Under the pieces are notes generated by a model. That model searched no databases. It was not told the DNA's origin and worked only from the letters and a program-made list of their open reading frames with translations. Below, piece after piece: positions 13,519 through 24,433 of a stretch of 64,000 bases of DNA. Every line of letters starts with the position of its first letter. Positions within the stretch are counted from its first letter, which is position 1. This DNA is from Ophiura sarsii (Eukaryota > Echinodermata > Ophiuroidea > Amphilepidida > Ophiuridae), in assembly GCA_035610835.1 (NCBI GenBank), contig CM069456.1, forward strand, positions 30,215,677-30,279,676, in the 5' to 3' direction. Made by a program: the position numbers and the translations under genes.

Positions 13519-13817
13519 ATGGCAGGTTCTGATATGAAAGTTGATGTGCTGATTGTTGGATCAGGGCCATTAGGTTGCACATTTGCAAGGAAGCTGCATG
13601 AAAAAGGGCGTAGTATCTTCATGATTGATGCTGGAGCAAAACTCTCAGAGATTCCTGGTTGGCACTTAAAAAATTCTTTTCTGTATCAGCGCAACGTTAA
13701 CGAGTTCACTGGTGTGATAAAAGGTCACTTACACACGCTGTCGGTACCCCCAAATAATAGTGCGGTGCCAACCCTGGACCCTGGTGCTTTTCATGTGGAT
13801 CGAGACAACTACGGAAA
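13519..13817 (+). CDS. Pyranose oxidase coding exon 1 (FAD-binding N-terminus)
   Basis: Encodes residues 1-99 plus two bases of codon 100. It holds the Rossmann motif [12 protein letters not shown] and ends at a GTAAGT donor. Splicing to exon 2 gives [17 protein letters not shown], which reads smoothly against the family. Confidence 0.92.
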
Positions 13818-16800
13818 GTAAGTTATGATTTTTCGCGGTACCGCGTATAGAAAGGGAAATTCAACAAATCGAGTCGCCCTATTAATGAAACATGCTTATG
13901 TAGGTGCTTTGGACAAGAACACTGTACACACTGAACACTTATTTCAATCAGAGACTTATTCGTTAGCCTCCGTATGTAGCCCAAACGGGTGAAGGAAAGC
14001 ACCCGAATTTGTCATGAAATATGTATAGTTATTTACAGCTCCGTATAGAGCTATATCGTATTGAATATACTGTTACAGTAAGTGGAAAATTACATTGTAC
14101 TACATAGGCGCTTTAGGCAACTCGACAAGAGACATATAGCTGACCTATTACCTTGGAATTAGTCAATATTATCAGCAACTATGTCATACATTCTTAAGTA
14201 ACCAATAGACAGCGAGTTTATATCTGCAATCCCAATTGTAAATAGCTGGTGACCAATGACATGACAACGTTTAATGTACAGAAACTGGCTATCGTGGGCA
14301 AAGTTTATTTTGAGTTTGATGGATAATGTACATTACCACACTTGTTGAAAGAGAGCTAGAGAGTATTAGTTACCACCAGTTTAAAACAGATTAATATATT
14401 TTTACAGGATTTTAATTTTCACTCCCTCGGATAGTGTTCTTTCTAATTGTTTGTAAACCCGAGGCTCGAAATATACTATACCAAACGCTCCCAATAGAGT
14501 TGACCTGTTGATCCTGGGTAAGAGCGCTACAGACACGTTGTCTATCACTACAGAAAAGCCATGTATCACTGTTTGAGCTACAGTATTTAAAAAGATTTAT
14601 ATATTTGTAAAGGATTTGAAAAAAGTGCCAAAAATTAGATTTTTGAGATAAAAAACGTTTTTGGCACTTTTTGGTCAATATTTTCAAAACAAACAAATTT
14701 TAAGCCAAAACAAAAAAAATCGCACCTAGATAATTGACTTTAGATGATTTTGGTGAAACTTTGGAATTTTTAATCAAAACTGATATTGTTAGGTTGTCTG
14801 AAAAATTTTGACGCCAAAAAGGTGATTTTTGGGCAAAAATGTAAAAATCACTAATTTTAGTAAAATTTGATACCAAAAATGGATTCTCTGACTCATTTCA
14901 TTACAAAAAATGTATACTTTTATGTACATCACATTTATAATTTAAAAGTTACAGTGCTTGCTTGATAATTTGACGCCAAACAGGGTTGACACCAGCCTTA
15001 ATATATATACAATTATTACTCCTCACAAAACTTTTCTAATTTTGTCCATTTATCAATGAATATATACATTGTGTTGTTGCTGGTAGAGATCTGTTTCTCA
15101 AGTTTATAATGGGATTTAATTAAATATTGAAATGCAAGAAATGAAGGTATTTGATTTTGATATCTGCTATCATAGATAACCTTATTGATAAGTATATAGG
15201 CATAAGTTAATTAATGCACTACAGTCTCCTCCTGTGCCAATGCCAACCAGTATTTTCTTGTAATCAAGAACAATATTAAAATTCATGTTGATATCAAACC
15301 ATATATTAAATTCGTCCCAGACATGCCAGATGTTAATGGCATAAGCACAATCCCAAGAAATGTGCTTTGTTTAACGTCTCGGGGAAGTTACTGCATACAC
15401 TACAATTCACATTATCAACAATTTTCATCTTAAATAATCTACTATTAGTCATTAAGCAATTCAAGTTAATCTTGTATTGGAAAATTCTTGTCCTAACATC
15501 ATGACATGCCTTAAACGGCATAAGGTAAATACCATTCATTGTCAAACACATTAAGCTCATTTTTGTATTTCACCTGGGATGTAGGAGGTTCCTGAATTCT
15601 CTGGACTAGAATACGATAGATGATTTTGGATGTCATATTGTCAATGTGAGACTCATTATTCTCGTGCATCAATGTGAAACTTTTTTTTACAACGGTCCCG
15701 TATAAAGCCAATTTTAAAAACTTGCTTCCAAGAAGCTGGAATAGCATCAACAATGCTTCTCCAATTCATGTAATATTTATTAGCAACCCCTCGTTTAATC
15801 CAAACATCAAAGGGAATAATGTTACCATTTGTATAATATAAATCAGAGATCATATTCATACCACACATGGAAAAATGCTTATAATAAAAAGGCTTATGAT
15901 TGATACAAATATAATTGTTATTCCATACACATTGTTGAAGATGACCAATTTTGTCAGGCCTAATAAAATCAAAATACGACTTCAGCATATCCTTATAAAA
16001 TATTGGAATATTATTCCATCTATGAATTTGTGTTGGATGAATATTACAATGGAATATTAACTCGCCACCAAAAGGAGCAATATACTTTAGTTTCTTTAGT
16101 AGGTACACAATGCCTAAACCGCGTTGTCTTTTTTTAAAGACAGCTCTTGTTTAAGGTCAACCAAAATGGTGATTTAAGTATATTGTATGCGATATGTTTA
16201 CAATATAATGCAAAAAGAATTTCTTTAAAGGGAAAAAGATATACATCAAATCAATCAATAATTGCCAGTGTTTCTTTTCTAGTGTGTGATGAACTGTATA
16301 CGAATGACGCGCGCGCTGTACGTAACAGGTGTTACTCCCAACTCGGTATCGGTCCGGGTCTCGGTCAATAGGTCTGCACAAACAAAAGTCATGAGTGGAT
16401 GCTTACGCTACCGACCTGTTTAGGTTCTGTGTGCGAGCCTGGGGAACACCTATGACGTAACCTGCCATCATTATGATACAAATTATGCATGCGTAGACGC
16501 AAAACACACTTTAATCACCATCTTGGTTCACCTTTAAGTCTCAACGAAATTTACTTGGAGATTATTCTGTGCAGTGCCTGTCGAATTTCACATTAAAAAT
16601 GTTGACATTTCACTCTTTTACCGCAATAGGTTTTTTTTTGTGCAATGCGTTTTACATATCAAATTCTAAATCATACGTTGAATTAATTTCATGTACTTGG
16701 TTTATTAATCAAAAATGTATATATTTTAAATCGCTGATTTGTGAAGATACGTCCCGGTATACTGGCACAAGGAGTTATTATACCAAAATGTACCTTTGAC

Positions 16801-19800
16801 GTTTGTAGAATACAACCGATGTGGACATCCTTGCCAACGTGGATGTTAAATGGAACTTTGACCTCTATTTAGGGTCAAAGGTCACATGTGTGACATCACA
16901 ATCTAAATTTAACATGGTAAAATAGAATAAAAACGGGCTATCGGACTTATAGGTCCGTATGCACAAAAGAGTTAGACCGGGTCTAAAGTTAGACCGGGTC
17001 TAAAGTTAGACCTGGTCTAAGTGAAATTTATTCATGCCTCAAAATCTGTTTTCCTCTGCATTTTCATGAGATATTTTGTGCTATTTTTGAACTTTGCATC
17101 CGAATCTTTACAATTTGTTAGCTTATTTGAGAAGGAAATGTACACTGCAAAAACACCGGTGTTAAAAATAACACCATTGGTGTTGTGAGAGGTCCACACC
17201 AAAAAAATTAACACCGGTGTACCGGTGTTAACTTTTTGGTGTTATATCAACACCATGTAGTGTCATTTTAACAACACAAAGTGTTAATGTAACACTGTAA
17301 GTGTTAATGTAACACCAAGATAGTGTTAAAATAACACTAATTGGTGTGGACCTCTCAGAACACCTAACGGTGTTATTTTTAACACCGGTGTTTTTGCAGT
17401 GTAAGTAAAGGTGTGCTTTTACAAAAACTAAAATTCACTTAGACCATGTCTAACTTTAGACCCGGTCTAACTCTTTTGTGCATACGGACCATAGTGTTTA
17501 GGGCAAAATGTTAATGACAACTTTGATCGCTGAGCAATAATTTTTGACCTATGACCTTTTAAAAGTGGATTTTGGGTATGTTTCAGATTTATTTTGAACA
17601 ATGCGAATCCGGAACAAGATCCTTTTGACAACCTTCCTGATGCTGTGGCAACATATTGCGTCGGTGGAATGGCCACTCATTGGACAGCATGTACTCCACG
17701 GGAGCATTCATCTGAACGTAGCTCACTCATCGATGATGATAAGTGGGATAGTCTGTATGCCGATGCTGAAAGCCTTCTGAATACCAACCAAAACATGTTC
17801 GATGACACTAAGATTGACGAATTTGGAGGCGGTGCTCCTCGCGGCCTGACTCACTTCATCCGGAATAATCTTGTGAGAAATACACTACGCTCCACCTACC
17901 CAAATCTGCAGACGAATGCAGCTATTCCGCAGTACCTTCCACTAGCTGGGGTGAGACGCAAAGACACACCAGAGTTTATTACGTGGAGCGGGGCAGATAC
18001 TGTACTTGGTGAAGAGATGCTACAGGCATTGAAGACAGACCGTTTTTGCTTAAAGGTAAATTCCAGTGTTTTTAGGGATCACGTCAAAACTCGACCGCCC
18101 GTTGACCGCCGGTTACGGCCGGTTCCGCCCGATTCTCACAAAACGTGTCGTCTGTTATAATATACACACATAATGAGGTCAAATAGTGACACTCTGGTGA
18201 ACACGACCGGTTGATAGTGCCTCGTCACACGCGTGAGCAATAAAGTCTTGAAGTAATGGGTTCTCAAGTCTCAGTTGTCAACCAGTACAATACAGCTATT
18301 GATTTTCGCTGGGGTTGGCTTGTTCAATCTGTTTATAGCTCAATTAACTTTTTAAGATCAATACCGAAAGTCTATGATTCATGTTTTTTTATAGAACGAT
18401 TATAGAGAGAGCTATTATGACCGCAAAGTAACAAATTGATAGTGTAAATTGGTCCGGTTACAGCATTAAGTTAACCGGCGGTTGTTCAGTGTTGCATGCG
18501 TGAATATTCATATACCAGTAAAACATTTGACCTGAAAGAACCGGACGGAACCGACCGTGACCGGCGGTCAACGGGCGGTCGAGTTTTGTTGTCTTCTCTT
18601 AGACAGAGTAAATCTATGGGGAAAATCGGTTGACCTTTGTATAATAAATGAAGCCTTACATGCCGATAGAGACGGATGATCCCTGTAATCACAGGAGCGG
18701 AATGCCCATCTCTCTTTGAAAGCGATTGGGTGAGACTCGATCATTATTTGATAGTTTACGAAATCTGTTTGAGTTCTTTCTTCATCTGAAGATGTAGACC
18801 TACAATGTATATTATAGGACATAAAAATTGACTTGAACGCATTTTCCTTTCATATCCACCCCTGCGTTGTCTTGTTATCTGGCCAGCCATATCAATATTA
18901 AGTTTGATTGTAACTTTCAGGAAATGTGGCAGTGTAAAAAGCTCATTTACAACAAGGACAACAACGTGAAATATGCCATTGTGAGAGATCTGCTCAAGAA
19001 GAAGTACTACCATATTTACGCCAACACCTTTGTCATAGCAGCCGGGGCTGTGCTCACACCGCAAATCTTATTTAACTCCAACATCAAGCCACCGGCCTTG
19101 GGTCACTACTTATGCGAGCAACCTTTAACGTTCTGCCAGATAGTGCTTGACCAGGGCATTATAGACAGCATTGATAAAAACCCAGAATGGAAGAAAATAG
19201 TGGATGAATACCAAATGAAGCACCCCAACGACCCCATACCCATCCCGCATTCTGACCCGGAACCACAGGTATGCGCTTCAACTCTTTTTCATTTTCTTTT
19301 GCACTATATGCATTTACTAGGGTGTTTCATTGACTATAAAAAGATATACTGTATCATAGTTTGACAAAAATAACTGGTATTCGATTATGTGTGATACGGT
19401 ATTAAAGTCAAAATCAAAGGATTAATCAGCGAGGACATAATGGCTCTTACTTGGCGCGCGTTATTGACGTTGGATTTGGAATACGAAATTAGAGTATCAC
19501 CTGTTATCTCTCTGATAAATTACAAGTTGATCACCACGTTTTGTTTTGACAGTGTTGGATCCCAGTATCTGATGACCGTCCCTGGCACTGTCAGGTGCAT
19601 CGGGACGCATTTGCTTATGGTGGTGTGGGTCCAAACGTGGATGCACGTCTGATTGTTGACTTGCGATGGTTTGGAAGAATGAAACCGAGCTGGGATAATT
19701 ACGTCGAATTCAGCCTCAAAGATGACAACAAGGACACGTTTGGAATGCCTCAACCCACGTTCCATGTCAAACTGAGCCAGACGGACAGCGTCTTAGCTCA

Positions 19801-20486
19801 TAAAATGATGGAAGACATGCTTGTCGCTGCTGGAAAGCTTGGAGGATTCTTGCCAGGAGCTGAGCCATCCTTTCAGCAACCAGGTCTAGCTCTGCACATA
19901 ACGGTAGGTTAATCAATTAATTTATACAGCTGTACAGCCGATGTAAAAAAAAATGAGAAAGTCCTTTTAAAAAGGTAAACGCTTTAATGTAACGAAAACC
20001 AAACCAGGTACTTTACAGTTTCCACGCAGCAGGCGTGTGCAGACGACATTCCAAAATTTCACAAAATGTTTTAAAAATGTCAAAACGTTTGACTTTGATC
20101 CGGATATTTGGAATCACCATGAGAAATGCATTGAAATATTAGTGCAGACATGCCTAGTATTGGTTCAGTAAATCGTGAGATAGACTTTGAAAGTTGGGAA
20201 AGGTTTCTGAAAATCTGTTTTACATGGTAAAACTAATACTAGCCGCGTGGAAAGTGTTAAAACACAACATTTTAGCCCAGGGGGTTTGATCACATTTCAT
20301 TTTGCTTTTCAGGGCACGTGTCGTATGGGTGAAAGCGAAGACGACAGTGTAGTTGACGTTAACTCAAAAGTGTGGGGGTTTGACAACCTCTTCCTTGGTA
20401 CCTGTGGAGTTATTCCTACTGGAGCTGCATGCAACCCAACCTTAACAGCCATGGCTATTGCTATACAAGCCTGCGAAAACATCTAA
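13519..20486 (+). CDS. Pyranose 2-oxidase (GMC-family FAD oxidase), 5 coding exons, 546 aa
   Basis: Coding exons are 13519-13817, 17587-18055, 18921-19268, 19553-19903 and 20313-20486. Every intron is GT-AG (phases 2,0,0,0) and the total is 1641 nt including the stop. The family oxidises aldopyranoses such as glucose at C2 and reduces O2 to H2O2. Seen in the product: an N-terminal FAD dinucleotide fold with GSGPLG at residues 14-19; GGMATHWT at 126-133, whose His131 matches the histidine that covalently binds FAD in the fungal enzyme; substrate-loop HRDAFAYGG at 388-396; a catalytic His at 487 followed by GTCRMG (490-495); and Asn530 in CNPTLTAM, matching the catalytic Asn. There is no signal peptide or membrane segment, so it is probably intracellular. 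It is shorter than the roughly 620-aa fungal enzyme, mainly at the N-terminus and before [10 protein letters not shown] (residues 355-364). The start has a good context (AACAATGG). Another GMC oxidoreductase is the alternative, but the loop and FAD-histidine motifs favour pyranose oxidase. Confidence 0.93.
15015..16110 (-). pseudogene. Decayed non-LTR retrotransposon (LINE) reverse-transcriptase 3' end
   Basis: Three overlapping broken frames read like the C-terminal part of a LINE ORF2. Visible pieces are [37 protein letters not shown] and [19 protein letters not shown], followed by [21 protein letters not shown]. The last piece has the Cys/His pattern found after the RT domain. Further down the same strand CAYAINIW and [12 protein letters not shown] follow, typical of a LINE protein end. 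Frameshifts and stops show it is dead. It sits antisense in oxidase intron 1. Confidence 0.75.
16952..17490. mobile_element. Outer TIR element (GGTCCGTATGCACAAAAGAG) in oxidase intron 1
   Basis: The left end GGTCCGTATGCACAAAAGAG with repeated TTAGACCGGGTCTAAAG is mirrored at 17430-17490. It is split by an inner MITE (17141-17403). A single related end lies near 40680-40735. Confidence 0.82.
17141..17403. mobile_element. Inner MITE (TACACTGCAAAAACACCGG) nested in the outer element
   Basis: Perfect inverted ends TACACTGCAAAAACACCGG / CCGGTGTTTTTGCAGTGTA, flanked by TA. The interior is filled with GTGTTA/TAACAC phrases. It is younger than its host element. Confidence 0.88.
17587..18055 (+). CDS. 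Pyranose oxidase coding exon 2 (flavinylation motif)
   Basis: Preceded by a TTTCAG acceptor and followed by a GTAAAT donor after TTAAAG. It encodes NPEQDP, the FAD-histidine motif GGMATHWT, and the segment ending RFCLK. The reading frame runs on past the donor into a TIR element, so the open frame overshoots the true exon. Confidence 0.92.
18075..18600. mobile_element. TIR element (GGTCGAGTTTTG family) in oxidase intron 2
   Basis: The left arm AAAACTCGACCGCCCGTTGA and a right arm that is its exact reverse complement (18565-18588) bound about 525 bp. Both arms are rich in CCGG. The left end begins only about 20 nt after the exon 2 donor. Confidence 0.78.
18921..19268 (+). CDS. Pyranose oxidase coding exon 3
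   Basis: Acceptor CTTTCAG, donor CAG|GTATGC, both in phase 0. Contains [15 protein letters not shown], the conserved second FAD-contact segment, and ends with IPHSDPEPQ. The join from exon 2 (RFCLK|EMWQC) matches the expected spacing to within one residue, so no exon is missing here. Confidence 0.92.
19553..19903 (+). CDS. Pyranose oxidase coding exon 4 (substrate loop and catalytic His)
   Basis: Acceptor TTTTGACAG. Starts [20 protein letters not shown] and ends LALHIT before a GTAGGT donor. It carries the substrate-loop residues Asp390, Phe392 and Tyr394, the segment [11 protein letters not shown], and catalytic His487. Confidence 0.92.
20010..20245 (+). repeat. Dispersed repeat in oxidase intron 4
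   Basis: The sequence around ATTCCAAAATTTCACAAAAT, TTGGAATCACCATGAGAAAT and GTATTGGTTCAGTAAATC reappears inverted at 41120-41345 in a DyP intron. The two copies are moderately diverged. Confidence 0.7.
20313..20486 (+). CDS. Pyranose oxidase coding exon 5 (GMC C-terminus, stop TAA)
   Basis: Acceptor TTGCTTTTCAG. Encodes GTCRMG, then [17 protein letters not shown] and CNPTLTAM with catalytic Asn530, and stops after ENI. There is no peroxisomal SKL-type tail. Confidence 0.93.
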   Translation, partial: GTCRMGESEDDSVVDVNSKVWGFDNLFLGTCGVIPTGAACNPTLTAMAIAIQACENI

Positions 20487-20499
20487 AAGTAAAGTATTA

Positions 20500-21240
20500 A
20501 TTGTAAAACACCAGTCAAAAAACGAAATTGTAAAATTCGGCATTTGTAACATGACACCAATCAAAAGACGTTATTATTGTAAAGTTAAGCATTTGTATTA
20601 TACCAGTCAACATACGTTATTTTAAAATTAAGCATTTGTTATAACACCAGTCAAAAGACGATATTGTAAAGTAAAGTATTTGTATAAACACCAGTCAAAA
20701 GACGAAATTGTAAATTTATGCATTTGTAACAAGTCAATAGAAGCTATTTTAAATTTAGGAAAATACGTTATTGTAAAATTAAGCATTTGTAACAACACCA
20801 GTCAAAGGACGATATTGTAAATGTATGCTTTTGTAACAAGTCAATAGACGTTATTGTAAATGTAGGCAAATACGTTATTGTAAAATTAAGCATTGTAGCA
20901 ACACTAGTCAAAAAACGAAATTGTAAAATTAGGCATTTGTAACACTACCAGTCAAAAGACGTTATTGAAAAGTAAAGTATTTTTTGTTAATCACACCAGT
21001 CAAAAGATGTCTTTGTAAAATTAGGCATTTGTAACAATTCCAGTCAAAAGACGATATTGTAATTTACGCATTTGAATATAACCATATCAGTCGAAAGACG
21101 GTATTGTAAATTTACGCATTTGTAACAACACCAATCATTAAGACGTTATTATTGTAAAATTAAGCATTTGAAACAATTCAAAAGCCGTTATTGTAAATTT
21201 AGGAAAATATATTATTGTACATTTAGGCATTTGAAACAAC
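20500..21240 (+). repeat. Minisatellite, about 45-nt unit, after the oxidase stop
   Basis: Roughly 15 imperfect copies of a unit combining ACCAGTCAAAAGACG, TTATTGTAAAATTAAGC and ATTTGTAACA. It begins within about 20 nt of the stop codon, so it probably forms part of the 3' UTR. Confidence 0.85.
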
Positions 21241-22315
21241 ATTAATTTAGTTTCTGATAGCCTGTATATCATTAAACTCTATTTCTTCCTGAAACAAGGG
21301 GAAAATACGATTTCACAGAAATTTAGGAACAAACGTATCATTCTTGCATCATTTATAAATGTTTCAAACTTCAACTTGGCTTTGATAAAAAGATGGATTC
21401 TTTCCACTATTGCAGGGTTTTTTACTCACCCTGTATTATAGGCCTACCATCCGTTAAAGAATATAATAAAATACCACGAATTTTGACCAGCAAACTCGGC
21501 CATTATCTCGGCCATTATCTTGTTGGCTCACTTCATGAGAGGTTGAAAGTCTTAAAACTAGTTTGATAATAATTATTTGTCCTTGCACTTGTTTCTAAAA
21601 TGATTTAATTGAGCATCATGATTTCGATTAAAACTGTAATTAAGATACCGGTATCAAATGTATTAATGTTTGGTAAATAATGTAATTTTACGGCAGTTGA
21701 ATAAACCTATTGTGAATGAGCCATTGAGCTATATACCACTCATTGTGCGTCCTGTTTTTCATGCTATAAGGAAGTAATAGTCTATTTCCGCCACACCCTC
21801 AATTGACAGCTTATCTATATACTAATTTTCGGAACATGGCTTTATTAGATAGTTCAATATAATTTTACACTCGCGTCCCTCTTCAACTGAAAAAGCGTGG
21901 TAATTGCGCCTCTAATACACGAGCTAATTAGATAGTTCAATGCCCGTTTTTCCCGTTTTCAGACATGCGCAGAAAGGATCACATGTGAAAATCCGAAATG
22001 TTGAATTTCTTTTACTCGGGTAGTTACTGTTCGGACACAAATTGTGGTTCTCGGAATGAGTGATGACATATGGTCTTCACCCAAAATATTTTCTTCAGGG
22101 ATATAGCTACATTTCTGTATATGTGGCTGTTTGTTATTCTTAAAGAACGCATAGTAACAAGCATTTATACGGGACTATACGTCCAACGACATTTTCTAAA
22201 TGTAAACAAAAACTCTTACGCAGATCTTAAAGTGACACTTTCACATTAATAACATAGATGAACGCGGAGTTTGCTAACGATAAAGAAACTGGCGGTACCA
22301 TACCAACCGTTGTTG
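21241..22315. other. Non-coding, probable 3' flank of the oxidase gene
   Basis: AT-rich sequence with AATAAA hexamers near 21466 and 21700. No repeat or gene seen. Confidence 0.55.
21700..21705 (+). terminator. Possible poly(A) signal for the oxidase gene
   Basis: AATAAA about 1.2 kb after the oxidase stop. If used, the minisatellite at 20.5-21.2 kb would be in the 3' UTR. Other AATAAA-like hexamers occur nearby, so this is tentative. Confidence 0.3.
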
Positions 22316-24380
22316 TTAAAGCTCCTTAAATGGGGTTAAGGGACGTAAACCCCAGATAAGGCCCGCCTTATCTGGGGTTTATGTCCCTTATCCGGGGTTA
22401 AGGCGGAAATGACACACTTATGCTGCATGCGTGTACCATAGGAGCGTTAAGCCCAGATAATGGATGTAAACCTTGGATAACGGGCCTTATCTGGGGTTTA
22501 AGTTGTTAACCCCAGATAAGGGACGTAAATCTAGGATAACGGGCCTTATCTTGGGTTTAAGTTGTTAACCCCAGATAAGGGACGTAAACCGAGGATAACG
22601 GGCCTTATCTGGGGTTTAAGTTGTTAACCCCAGATACGGGACGTAAATCCCAGATAAGGCCCGCCTTATCTGGGGTTTATGTCCCTTATCCGGGGTTAAA
22701 GCGGAAATGACATACTTATGCTGCATGTGTGTACCAAGGAGCGTTAACCCCAGATAAGGGACGTAAACCTAGGATAACGGACCTTATCTGGGGTTTAAGT
22801 TGTTAACCCCAGATAAGGGACGTAAACCTAGGATAAGGCAAGCCTTATCTTGGGTTAACGATTATGGAAGCATGAGTGTGTCATTTCCGCCTAAACCCCA
22901 GATAAGGGACCTAAACCCCAGATAAGGCGAGCCTTATCTGGGGTTTACGATCCTTATCTGGGGTTTAGGGACGTAAACCCCTGGTAAGGCGCCTTATCCC
23001 TAGTTAACGCTCCTTATCTGGGGTTAAGGCGCGTTATCTGGGGTTTACGTCCCTAGGGATGAGGCGCCTTATCTGGGGTTTACGATCCTCATCTGGGGTT
23101 TAGGGACGTTAAGCCAAGATAACGCGCCTTAACCCCAGATAAGGAGCGTTAACTAGGGATAAGGCGCCTTATCTGGGGTTTACGATCCTCATCTGGGGTT
23201 TAGGGACGTTTATGGAAGCATAGGTGTGTCATTTCCGCCTTAACCCCGGATAAGGTACATAAATTCCAGATAAGGCGGGCCTTATCTGGGTTTTACGTCC
23301 CTTAACCCCCGATAAGGAGCGTTAACCCATATAACGCGCCTTAACCCCAGATAAGGAGCGTTAACTAGGGATAAGGCGCCTTATATGTGGTTTACGATCC
23401 TCATCTGGGGTTTAGGGACGTTTATGGAAGCATAAGTGTGTCATTTTCGCCTAAACCCCAGATAAGTGAATTAAACCCCAGATAAGGCGGACCTTATCCG
23501 GGGTTTACGATCCTAAACCCCAGATAAGTGACCTAAACCCAAGATAAGTCGACTTGTCCGGGGTTTACGATCCTAAACCTCAGATAAGTGACCTAAACCC
23601 CAGATAAGGCGAATTATCCGGGGTTTACGATCCTAAACCCCAGATAAGTGACCTAAACCCCAGATAAGTCGACTTATCTGGGTTTACGATCCTAAACCCC
23701 GGATAAGTTGCCTTATCTGGGGTTTAGGTCACTTATTTGGGGTTTAGGCGGAAATGACACACTTATGCTTCCATAAACGCTAGCGTTTCCGCCCGTACGT
23801 GTATGGAAGCATAAGTGTGTCATTTCCGCCTAAACCCAAGATAAGTGACCCAAACCCCAAATAAGGCGGGCCTTATCCGGGGTTTACGATTCCAAACCCC
23901 AGATACGTGACCTAAACCCAAGATAAGGCGACCTATCCGGGGTTTACGATCCTAAACCCCATGTAAGTGACCTAAACCCCAGATAAGGCGACTTATCACT
24001 TATCCGGGGTTTACGATCCTAAACCCCGGATAAGTCGCCTTATCTGGGGTTTAGGTCTCTAATCTGGGGTTTAGGATCGTAAACCCCTGATAAGGCCCGC
24101 CTTATCTGGGGTTTAGGTCACTTATCTGGGGTTTAGGCGGAAATGACACACTAATGCTTCCATACACGTACGGGCGAAAACGCTAGCGTTTATGGAAGCA
24201 TAAGTGTGTCATTTCCGCCTAAACCCCAAATAAGTGACCTAAACCCCAGATAAGGCGACTTATCCGTGGTTTAGGATTGTAAACCCAGATAAGTCGACTT
24301 ATCTGGGGTTTAGGTCACTTATCTGGGGTTTAGGATCGTAAACCCCGGATAAGTGGACTTATCTTGGGTTTAGGTCGTTA
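22316..24380. repeat. Array of inverted AACCCCAGATAAGG-type units
   Basis: Dozens of copies of AACCCCAGATAAGG and its reverse complement CCTTATCTGGGGTT alternate over about 2.1 kb, separated by short spacers such as GACGTAAA and GCGCC. A second unit, TATGGAAGCATAAGTGTGTC followed by ATTTCCGCC, recurs in both orientations about nine times. The array is strongly palindromic. Confidence 0.92.
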
Positions 24381-24399
24381 ATGCCCGACAGAAGTCGCC

Positions 24400-24433
24400 G
24401 GAGTGAGTGAGTGAGTGAGTGAGTGAGTGAGTA
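24400..24433. repeat. (GAGT)n microsatellite
   Basis: About eight uninterrupted GAGT units at the edge of the inverted-unit array. Confidence 0.95.

Noticed and set aside
18056..18160. Extension of oxidase exon 2 to the end of the open frame
   Set aside because: The GTAAAT donor at 18056 joins in frame to exon 3 and restores the family sequence; the extension runs into a TIR element.
20500..21240. CRISPR array
   Set aside because: The repeats are degenerate and lack unique spacers, and the genome is animal.
22316..24380. GGGGTT motifs as telomeric repeat
   Set aside because: GGGGTT appears within a longer CCTTATCTGGGGTT unit in both orientations, not as a pure tandem telomere repeat.
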